Assembly (NCBI RefSeq): GCF_008806595.1
Contig: NZ_VZRB01000013.1
Location: 62,001 to 126,000, forward strand
Source of the DNA: Streptomyces luteolifulvus
GTDB lineage: Bacteria > Actinomycetota > Actinomycetes > Streptomycetales > Streptomycetaceae
Direction of reading: 5' to 3'
DNA: 64,000 nucleotides
Below the pieces are notes generated by a model. That model ran no database searches. It was given only the letters and a program-made list of their open reading frames with translations, and was not told the origin of the DNA. Below are positions 1 to 6,853 of this stretch, in pieces. The translations under genes and the position numbers were made by a program. Each line of letters starts with the position of its first letter. The first letter of the stretch is position 1.

Positions 1-1
1 G

Positions 2-1807
2 TCCGTCTGGCACCAGTCGAACGGCACCAAGGACATCCTTCCGTTCCACCCGGACGCCGACGACCTGGGCATGCAGTTCCTGGAGGGCCTGCCGCACAGC
101 TGGCCCGACGGACAGGCCGCCTACAACTCGGGCAAGTACGACAAGTGGGTCCCCGCCAAGGGCACCACGACCATGGCGTACCTGACCCGTGAGGACATCC
201 CCTTCCACTACGCGCTCGCCGACACCTTCACCGTCTGCGACGCGTACCACTGCTCGTTCATCGGCTCCACCGACCCGAACCGCTACTACATGTGGACGGG
301 GTACACGGGCAACGACGGCAAGGGCGGCGGCCCGGTCCTGGGCAACGACGAGCTCGGCTACGGCTGGACGACCTACCCTGAGCGGCTCGAAGCGGCCGGG
401 ATCTCCTGGAAGATCTACCAGGACATCGGTGACGGCCTGGACGCCGCCGGCTCCTGGGGCTGGATCCAGGACGCCTACCGCGGCAACTACGGCGACAACT
501 CGCTCCTGTACTTCAACGCCTACCGCAACGCCAAGCCGGGCGATCCGCTCTACGACAAGGCCCGCACCGGCACCGACGTCAACAACGGCGACGGCTACTT
601 CGACCGGCTGAGGGCCGATGTCCAGGCGGGGAAGCTGCCGCAGATCTCCTGGATCGCCGCTCCCGAGGCGTTCTCCGAGCACTCCAACTGGCCCTCGAAC
701 TACGGCGCCTGGTACATGGCGCAGGTCCTGGACGCGCTCACCGCCAACCCCGAGGTCTGGGCGAAGACCGCGCTGTTCATCACGTACGACGAGAACGACG
801 GCTTCTTCGACCACATGGTCCCGCCGCTGCCGCCGAAGTCCGCCGACCAGGGCAAGTCGACCGTCGACGTCACCCTCGATCTGTACCCGGGGACCTCGAA
901 CCGTGTCGCCGGTCCCTACGGTCTCGGCCCGCGGGTGCCCACGCTGGTCGTCTCGCCCTGGAGCAAGGGCGGTTACGTCTGCTCCGAGACCCTCGACCAC
1001 ACCTCGATCATCCGGTTCATGGAGCGCCGCTTCGGGGTGCTGGAGCCGAACATCTCGCCGTGGCGGCGGGCTGTCTGCGGCGACCTCACCTCCGCCTTCG
1101 ACTTCTCCCGCAAGGACAGCAGGCCGGCCGCGCTGCCGGACACCGACGAGTACGAGCCGGCGGACCGCGAACGGCACCCCGACTACCGTCCGACCGTGCC
1201 CGCCGACCCCAGCATGCCCCGGCAGGAGCGCGGGCTGCGTCCGGCCCGACCGCTCAAGTACGCGCCGTACACGGACGGTTCGGCGGACACCGCGGCCGGG
1301 AAGTTCACGCTCACCTTCGCCTCCGGCGCCAAAGCCGGCGCGGCGTTCCTGGTGACCTCCGGCAACCGCACCGACGGCCCCTGGTACTACACCACCGAGG
1401 CGGGCAAGACCCTCTCGGACACCTGGAACTCGGCGTACTCCGGCGGGTCGTACGACCTGACGGTGCACGGCCCCAACGGGTTCCTGCGCACCTTCAAGGG
1501 CCCGAACAAGGCCGCCGGACCTGAGGTCGGCGCGCGGCACTGCGGCGACGACATCGAGCTGACGTTCACCAACAAGGGCTCGGGCCCGGTCCGGTTGAGG
1601 GTCACGAGCGCCTACGGCGGCCGGCCCACGACCGTCACGGTGCGCCCCGGCGCCACCGCGCGGCGCACCGTCGACCTCGCGTCGAGCCGGCGCTGGTACG
1701 ACCTGACGGTCACTTCCGACGCCGACCCGGCCTTTGTGCGGCGATTCGCCGGACATGTCGAGAACGGCCGTTCCGGTGTGAGCGATCCGGCCTTCATCAC
1801 CGAGTAG
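2..1807 (+). CDS. Phospholipase C, phosphocholine-specific type (5' end outside window)
   Basis: This is the 3' part of a secreted phosphoesterase that hydrolyses phospholipid head groups outside the cell. The reading frame is open from base 2 and 602 residues are visible; the family is usually near 680, so the signal peptide and the first metal ligands lie outside. The visible catalytic part holds TDPNRYYMWTG and ITYDENDGFFDH, both typical of the bacterial phospholipase C / acid phosphatase AcpA family. Two beta-rich C-terminal repeats (about bases 1230-1530 and 1530-1790) match the DUF756 phospholipase C tail. It ends 79 bp before the next gene on the same strand. Family is firm; substrate preference is inferred. 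Confidence 0.9.
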   Translation, partial: SVWHQSNGTKDILPFHPDADDLGMQFLEGLPHSWPDGQAAYNSGKYDKWVPAKGTTTMAYLTREDIPFHYALADTFTVCDAYHCSFIGSTDPNRYYMWTGYTGNDGKGGGPVLGNDELGYGWTTYPERLEAAGISWKIYQDIGDGLDAAGSWGWIQDAYRGNYGDNSLLYFNAYRNAKPGDPLYDKARTGTDVNNGDGYFDRLRADVQAGKLPQISWIAAPEAFSEHSNWPSNYGAWYMAQVLDALTANPEVWAKTALFITYDENDGFFDHMVPPLPPKSADQGKSTVDVTLDLYPGTSNRVAGPYGLGPRVPTLVVSPWSKGGYVCSETLDHTSIIRFMERRFGVLEPNISPWRRAVCGDLTSAFDFSRKDSRPAALPDTDEYEPADRERHPDYRPTVPADPSMPRQERGLRPARPLKYAPYTDGSADTAAGKFTLTFASGAKAGAAFLVTSGNRTDGPWYYTTEAGKTLSDTWNSAYSGGSYDLTVHGPNGFLRTFKGPNKAAGPEVGARHCGDDIELTFTNKGSGPVRLRVTSAYGGRPTTVTVRPGATARRTVDLASSRRWYDLTVTSDADPAFVRRFAGHVENGRSGVSDPAFITE

Positions 1808-1886
1808 AAGGCGGGGCAAAACCCTGATGAACGCGGTATCGCAGGGGCTGTTCAGGTGCCGGTGGGCTCGGGGGTAGTGTGCCCCG

Positions 1887-2705
1887 GTGACCACGCAATC
1901 GAACACACCTGCAGGCTGGTACCCCGATCCGCACGGGGCGCCCCAGACGCTCCGTTACTGGGACGGCGTGCAGTGGACCGAGAACACCAACAACCAGCAG
2001 CAGGGCGTGCCGCAGGTGCCGCAGCAGCAGACGGCCGCCCCGGACGCGCGCGTTCAGCGTCAGGTGCAGCAGCAGGCCGGCGTCGCTCCGAGCGGCGCCG
2101 GCGGCGGCACCCTGTTCACCGAGCCGGTTCTGGTGGTGAACCAGAAGGCCAAGCTGATCGAGCTGACCAACGAGTACAAGGTCATGGATCAGTCCGGCAA
2201 CCAGATCGGCTCGGTCGTCCAGGTCGGGCAGAGCGCACTGCGCAAGGTGGTGCGCTTCCTCGCCAGCATCGACCAGTTCCTGACGCACAGGCTGGAGATC
2301 CGCGACGCCTACGGCCAGCCGCAGTTGCTGCTGACCCGGCCCGCAAAGTTCCTCAAGTCGCGGGTGATCGTGACCCGTCCGGACGGTCAGCCGGTCGGTG
2401 AGATCGTCCAGCAGAACATGATCGGCAAGATCAACTTCGCCATGAACGTGAACGGCCAGCAGGTCGGCGCCATCAAGGCGGAGAACTGGCGGGCGTGGAA
2501 CTTCGCGATCGTCGACCACGCGGACAACGAGGTCGCCCGGATCACCAAGACCTGGGAAGGCCTCGCCAAGACGATGTTCACGACGGCGGACAACTACGTC
2601 CTCCAGATCCACTACCAGCTGCCCGAGCCGCTGCTCAGCCTCGTGGTGGCGACGGCGCTCACCGTCGACACGGCCCTCAAGCAGGACGCGCGAGGGTTCG
2701 GCTGA
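1887..2705 (+). CDS. DUF2510 / scramblase-like (LURP-one-related) protein
   Basis: This 272-residue protein starts at GTG. Residues about 8-32 form a DUF2510 module (AGWYPDPHG, then YWDGVQWTE). A glutamine-rich linker (about 36-70) follows, then a C-terminal tubby-like/phospholipid-scramblase-related domain from about residue 85 with many short beta strands. DUF2510 is common at the N-terminus of actinobacterial membrane-associated proteins. There is no clear transmembrane helix, so membrane association is only inferred. It converges on the DMT transporter gene with a 6-bp gap between stops. Function is unknown. Confidence 0.82.
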   Translation: MTTQSNTPAGWYPDPHGAPQTLRYWDGVQWTENTNNQQQGVPQVPQQQTAAPDARVQRQVQQQAGVAPSGAGGGTLFTEPVLVVNQKAKLIELTNEYKVMDQSGNQIGSVVQVGQSALRKVVRFLASIDQFLTHRLEIRDAYGQPQLLLTRPAKFLKSRVIVTRPDGQPVGEIVQQNMIGKINFAMNVNGQQVGAIKAENWRAWNFAIVDHADNEVARITKTWEGLAKTMFTTADNYVLQIHYQLPEPLLSLVVATALTVDTALKQDARGFG

Positions 2706-2711
2706 GCCCGC

Positions 2712-3665
2712 TCACAAGGGTGTGAGCTGCCCGGGCCCGGCGGGCTGGGGCAGCAGCGCCGGTCCGGCCGGGGCCGTTGCCGGTTCCAGTGCCAGTACGG
2801 CGGCCACGGGGTGCTCCTCGTGGCCGTCGTCGTTCCGGACGAGGCGTTCGGGTGGCACCCGGGACAGCAGCACCACGCCCCAGGACGCCAGCCCCGCGCC
2901 CGCCAGGGCGAGCAGCACGCCTGCCGCGCCGCCCTGCAGCCGCTCGCCCAGCAGCGAGAGCCCGATCACCGCGGCCGCCGTCGGATTGGCCAGCGTCACC
3001 ACCGCGAGCGGCGCACCGAGACCGCCCCGGTAGGCCGTCTGCGACAGCAGCAGTCCGCCCGCCGCGAACACCGCGACCAGCAGCGCCACCCCGATCACCT
3101 GTGCGCTCAGCAGCGGGCCCGTCCGGTCCGTCGCGGCCACCGTCACGGTCTGGGTGAGCGCCGAGGCGACACCGGACGCGAAGCCGGACGCGGTCGCGTG
3201 GCGCAGGCCGGGCCGTGCGCCGGGCCGGGCCAGCAGGCCGATCAGCGTCGCCGTCACCCCCGTGACCGCGAGCGCCTGAGGGACACTCAGCACGGCGTCG
3301 GGGGCCGACCCGGAGGCCGTCACGAGGATCGCGGCAAGGCCCGCGAGGGTGTACACGGTGCCCCGCCACTCGGCCGCGCCGACCTTCCGACCCGCGATCC
3401 GCGCGCCGAGCGGCACCGCCGCGACCAGGGTGAGCGCGCCCAGCGGCTGGACCACGGTGAGCGGGCCGTACTTGAGGGCCACGACGTGCAGCAGCGCGGC
3501 GGAGGAGTTCAGACCGACCGACCCCCACCACGCGCCGCTGCCGAGCAGCCGCAGTGTGCCGGTGCCGGAGGTCCGGGAGGCCAGCCGCTCCTGGGCGACG
3601 GCGGCGGCCGCGTAGGCGACGGCAGAGAAGAGGGACAGCGCGACGGCGAGGAGGGTGGCGTTCAT
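2712..3665 (-). CDS. DMT-family (EamA-like) membrane transporter
   Basis: This 317-residue integral membrane protein has about nine or ten hydrophobic helices and a hydrophilic C-terminal tail of about 40 residues. Motifs such as YGPLTVVQPLGAL, and LANPTAAAVIGLSLLGE near the end, are typical of the drug/metabolite transporter superfamily; the duplicated EamA layout is plausible. Its ATG overlaps the stop of the upstream PAP2 gene as ATGA, so the two form a coupled operon. The substrate cannot be read from the sequence. Confidence 0.82.
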   Translation of the reverse strand: MNATLLAVALSLFSAVAYAAAAVAQERLASRTSGTGTLRLLGSGAWWGSVGLNSSAALLHVVALKYGPLTVVQPLGALTLVAAVPLGARIAGRKVGAAEWRGTVYTLAGLAAILVTASGSAPDAVLSVPQALAVTGVTATLIGLLARPGARPGLRHATASGFASGVASALTQTVTVAATDRTGPLLSAQVIGVALLVAVFAAGGLLLSQTAYRGGLGAPLAVVTLANPTAAAVIGLSLLGERLQGGAAGVLLALAGAGLASWGVVLLSRVPPERLVRNDDGHEEHPVAAVLALEPATAPAGPALLPQPAGPGQLTPL

Positions 3666-4459
3666 CGGCCCGCCCCCACGAGGGCACGGTCGTCCGCCGG
3701 TACGAGCCCCTCCTGGCCGCGTCCCGCCGTCGTGACCGTCCGGTGCGGCAGGTGGATCACCGTGAGCGCGGCCCCGAGCAGAGCCGTCGCAGCGATCGCG
3801 TCGAGCCAGTAGTGGTTCGCCGTCCCGACGATCACCAGCAGCGTCAGCAGCGGATGCAGCAGCCACAGCCACCGCCCGCGCGACCGGGTCGCCACGATCA
3901 GACCGACGGCCACCATCAGGGCCCAGCCGAAGTGCAGCGAGGGCATCGCTGCGAACTGGTTCGTCAGGTGGTCGCTCTGCGGCGGGCCGTACACGGAAGG
4001 ACCGTACGTCCGCGCGGTGTCCACCAGACCGGTCGCCGCGAGCATGCGCGGCGGGGCCAGCGGGACCACGAGGTGCAGCACCAGGGCGGCGGTGGTCATC
4101 GCGGCGAGGATCCGGCGGGCCCGGACGTAGTGGGCCGGCCGTCGCAGATAGAGCCAGACGAGGAAGGCCGCGGTGGCCGGGAAGTGGACCGTCGCGTAGT
4201 AGGTGTTCGCGAGGTGCGCGAATGTGTCGCCGTGCAGCAGCAGCGACTGCACCGAGCCCTCGCCGGGAAGGTGGACGGCCCGTTCGAGGTCCCACACGCG
4301 GTGCGCGTTGCGAAAGGCCTCGTCGGTGTGGCCCGTGGCCAGTTGCCGGCCGGACTTGTAGACGAGGAAGAGCCCTGCGACCAGCAGGAGCTCACGGACG
4401 AGCGGCGGCCGCGCTATTGCGGCCGGCTGCGCCGGTTCAGGCTCGGTGCGGGCATTCAT
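3662..4459 (-). CDS. PAP2-superfamily membrane phosphatase / phosphotransferase
   Basis: This 265-residue polytopic membrane protein carries the two catalytic motifs of the PAP2 superfamily: PSLH (residues 173-176) and the H-x3-D motif in NHYWLD (215-220). The architecture resembles the inositolphosphotransferase/IPC-synthase-like PAP2 group, which acts on lipid phosphates at the extracytoplasmic face. It is the first gene of an operon with the DMT transporter. It lies divergent from a TetR gene across 300 bp of repeated operator-like DNA, so TetR control is likely. The exact lipid substrate is not inferable. Confidence 0.83.
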   Translation of the reverse strand: MNARTEPEPAQPAAIARPPLVRELLLVAGLFLVYKSGRQLATGHTDEAFRNAHRVWDLERAVHLPGEGSVQSLLLHGDTFAHLANTYYATVHFPATAAFLVWLYLRRPAHYVRARRILAAMTTAALVLHLVVPLAPPRMLAATGLVDTARTYGPSVYGPPQSDHLTNQFAAMPSLHFGWALMVAVGLIVATRSRGRWLWLLHPLLTLLVIVGTANHYWLDAIAATALLGAALTVIHLPHRTVTTAGRGQEGLVPADDRALVGAGR

Positions 4460-4555
4460 CCCCCGGCCCTTTCGCTGACGGTGGTGCGTGCGGGTGGTGC
4501 GGGCAGAGCTGGTGACTCGTCGCGCCGGTGAAATTCATCGACACGAGGGCGCTGC

Positions 4556-4603
4556 GGTACGGAGCTGTACCGGTACGGAGCTGTACCGGTACGGGGCTGT
4601 TCC
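4556..4603. repeat. Three tandem 16-bp operator-like units
   Basis: The unit GGTACGGAGCTGTACC occurs at 4556-4571 and 4572-4587, followed by a diverged copy at 4588-4603. Each unit is an imperfect palindrome bounded by GGTAC and GTACC, as expected for a dimeric TetR protein. Confidence 0.75.
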
Positions 4604-4618
4604 GAAACGCTACTGTAC

Positions 4619-4668
4619 CGATACGCCAGTGTACCGATACGGTCGGGTACCGGTACACTGGCGTATCG
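4619..4668. promoter_or_regulatory. 22-bp inverted repeat upstream of tetR
   Basis: The left arm begins CGATACGCCAGTGTACC and the right arm ends GGTACACTGGCGTATCG; only one position is unpaired across 22 bp, with a 6-bp spacer. It ends 91 bp before the TetR start codon and could overlap its promoter. Confidence 0.7.
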
Positions 4669-4759
4669 ATTGATGGGACGCGTGTCGTCAGCCGTACGAC
4701 ACACTGGAGACCGAAGAGCGGACCTCCCGGCCGCCGGACAGCAGCGAGGAGCAGAGCCC

Positions 4760-5404
4760 ATGACGTCGCAGGCCGCGGACGGACCGGAAACGGTCGCCGC
4801 CTCGCGCCGCTCCAAGATCACGCCGGAGCGTGAGCAGGAGTTCTTCGACGCCGTGCTCGACCAGATCCGCGAATGCGGATACGACTCGTTCACGATGGAG
4901 GGCATCGCCGCCAGCACCCGCTGCAGCAAGTCCACGCTCTACCGGCAGTGGCGGACGAAACCCCAGTTCGTCGCCGCGGCCCTGCGTGCCAGGCGGCGGA
5001 CACCGTTCGCCGACATCGACACCGGCTCGCTCGCCGAGGACCTGCGCCGGGCCGCGCGGGCCGCGGGCGAGTGGTCGGGCAGGGACACCAAGCTGATCGA
5101 GGCGCTCGGGCACGCCGTCACCCAGGACCCGGAGCTCGCGCGGGCCCTGCGCGAGGCGCTCGTCGAACCGGAGGTCGCCGCGCTCAAGGAGGTCCTGCGC
5201 CGCGGGGTCGAGCGGGGAGAGGTCCCCGCCGGCCATCCCGCGCTGGAGTACGTCCCTGCGCAGATGTTCGGCATCCTGCGCGTACGCCCCGTCCTGGAGG
5301 GCGAGTACGCCGACTCGGACTACGTCCTGCGCTTCGTGGAGGCCGCCGTGCTGCCGGCGCTGGGCCTGACCTCCTCGGACCGGACAGGTCCTGCCTCCGG
5401 CTGA
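4760..5404 (+). CDS. TetR-family transcriptional regulator
   Basis: This 214-residue repressor-type protein has its helix-turn-helix at about residues 45-64 (TMEGIAASTRCSKSTLYRQW) followed by a helical ligand/dimer domain. The ATG at 4760 is chosen because GAGGAG lies just upstream; an in-frame ATG at 4670 would place coding sequence over the operator repeats. It faces the PAP2/DMT operon, and the GTAC-rich repeats between them are the likely binding sites. Autoregulation plus control of the membrane operon is inferred; the ligand is unknown. Confidence 0.86.
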   Translation: MTSQAADGPETVAASRRSKITPEREQEFFDAVLDQIRECGYDSFTMEGIAASTRCSKSTLYRQWRTKPQFVAAALRARRRTPFADIDTGSLAEDLRRAARAAGEWSGRDTKLIEALGHAVTQDPELARALREALVEPEVAALKEVLRRGVERGEVPAGHPALEYVPAQMFGILRVRPVLEGEYADSDYVLRFVEAAVLPALGLTSSDRTGPASG

Positions 5405-5486
5405 GACTCAGGCCGCCGTCCACGGGATGACTGGACGGTGACCTGTTCGCGCCGCACCGTGGGGACGGGGGCGGCGCACACCCCCC

Positions 5487-5531
5487 GGCCGGGCGGGGTT
5501 CCTCTGGAGCGGAGAGGAGCCCCGCCCGGCC
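5487..5531. terminator. Bidirectional terminator hairpin
   Basis: A 19-bp stem (5487-5505 with 5513-5531, one G-T wobble position) and a 7-nt loop lie between the convergent TetR and DUF2510 genes. Confidence 0.75.
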
Positions 5532-5550
5532 GACCGGTGCGGGGGGCGGG

Positions 5551-6558
5551 TCAGACGTTCTGCCCGCTGCCGCCGCCCGTCGACACCTTGATCCCCTTGG
5601 TGATCTCATCGAGCACGGACTGCTTCTCCCCGACGTCGACGCCGAAGCGGACCACCACGATCTGCTTCGGGTTCTTGGGCGAGGGGAAGGCGAGCGACTG
5701 GACGTAGCCGTCGGCGCCCTTGCTGGTGACCGCCTTCCAGCGGACCAGGTAGCCCTTCTGCCCGGCCACGGTCACGGCCTTGGAGGCCAGTACGTCGTGC
5801 GAGGTGATCGAACCGTAGGTCTTGCCGCCGTAGGACTTCTCGGCGTTGACCGGGATGTCCGCCTTCGCGACCTGCTCGGCCGTGGCGCCCTTGGTGCCGA
5901 GTGCCAGTGCGGGCGCCGAGTACGCGCCGCCCTTCGTGCACCTCTGGGAGGTGTCGCCGGGGCAGTCGTAGGAGTCGTCGGACGTGACCCCTGCGCCTGC
6001 CGGGAACTCCTGGCCGTACCAGCCGTCCGGGATCGGGATGCTGATCCCGTCGACCGAGTCGGTCACCGAACCGCTCTCGATCCTCGGGGCCTCGGGCGGG
6101 CCGGGGGAGGGAGAGGTGTCGGGCGAACCGCTCGGTCCGCCCGGTCCGCCCGGTCCGCCGGGGCCCCCCGACCCGCCGCCGGGTCCGCCCTGACCGCCCG
6201 GCCCCTGCTGAGAGTCCGCGGCGCTGCGGCCGCCGCCGTCGTCCTTGGTCAGGGCGTACACGCCGATACCGATGCTGGCGAGCACCGTGACGGCCACGGC
6301 GACCGCTATCCCCGTGCGCAGACCGCGCCGTGAGCCGGCCGTCCGCGGGACGGGATACGCCGGATACGTCGGATATGCGTGGTATGCCGGGTGAGCCCCC
6401 GCGACCGGCTGCTGCGCCGGGGGACCCCATGCGGCGGCCGATCCCGCGGGGCGGGTCTGGTCCGTCCATGCCCTGCCGTCCCACCAGCGTTCGGTGGCGG
6501 GACCGTCACTTTTCTGCCCCGGGTCGGGGTACCACCCGGGAGGAGTCACCTGCGTCAT
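5551..6558 (-). CDS. DUF2510 single-pass membrane protein with Gly/Pro-rich linker
   Basis: This 335-residue protein has an N-terminal DUF2510 module (PGWYPDPG, ERWWDGRAWTDQ), a Pro/Tyr/Ala segment, one transmembrane helix at about 82-103, and a GPGG-repeat linker (about 119-145). An extracytoplasmic domain of about 175 residues follows with two cysteines that could form a disulfide. The start at 6558 places the DUF2510 motif at the N-terminus. No enzymatic motif is visible; its role at the cell surface is unknown. Codons of the linker form a GC-rich tandem repeat in the DNA. Confidence 0.82.
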   Translation of the reverse strand: MTQVTPPGWYPDPGQKSDGPATERWWDGRAWTDQTRPAGSAAAWGPPAQQPVAGAHPAYHAYPTYPAYPVPRTAGSRRGLRTGIAVAVAVTVLASIGIGVYALTKDDGGGRSAADSQQGPGGQGGPGGGSGGPGGPGGPGGPSGSPDTSPSPGPPEAPRIESGSVTDSVDGISIPIPDGWYGQEFPAGAGVTSDDSYDCPGDTSQRCTKGGAYSAPALALGTKGATAEQVAKADIPVNAEKSYGGKTYGSITSHDVLASKAVTVAGQKGYLVRWKAVTSKGADGYVQSLAFPSPKNPKQIVVVRFGVDVGEKQSVLDEITKGIKVSTGGGSGQNV

Positions 6559-6643
6559 GCCCCCACCGTATGAGGCCTCCGTGAAAGAGCGATGAGAGGG
6601 GAGGGGGTAATTCCGGGGCGGAACCGGTCTGGATCGGTCACTT

Positions 6644-6660
6644 CGGTACGAGTCGTACCG
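6644..6660. promoter_or_regulatory. 17-bp perfect palindrome, possible operator
   Basis: CGGTACGA and TCGTACCG flank a single G in the 295-bp gap between the DUF2510 gene and the LAL-type gene. It resembles the GTAC half-sites near the TetR gene, but no direct link can be shown. Confidence 0.4.
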
Positions 6661-6853
6661 TTCGCTCGTTCTCTCACTCGTTTTTGACTGCTGGTCAGTT
6701 TCGCGACGGCTGGTCGCGGGCAGGGGTCGTCGACCGCCCGAACCGCCGGTCACCCATCACGGCAACAGGTACCTCGACCGGCCTCCACTTCGGCAATCGG
6801 ACGGCTACGCTCAAGGTCTGTACGTCGTTCGGGCGACTTGGGGAGGTAGCGGG

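Larger units (their letters stand above)
4460..4759. promoter_or_regulatory. Divergent control region of the PAP2/DMT operon and the TetR gene
   Basis: These 300 bp separate two outward-facing genes and contain no convincing ORF. They hold three tandem 16-bp units at 4556-4603 (GGTACGGAGCTGTACC twice, then a third variant). They also hold a near-perfect 22-bp inverted repeat (arms 4619-4640 and 4647-4668, 21 of 22 paired, 6-bp spacer). The density of GTAC half-sites is far above background. The simplest reading is a multi-site TetR operator serving both promoters. Confidence 0.7.
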
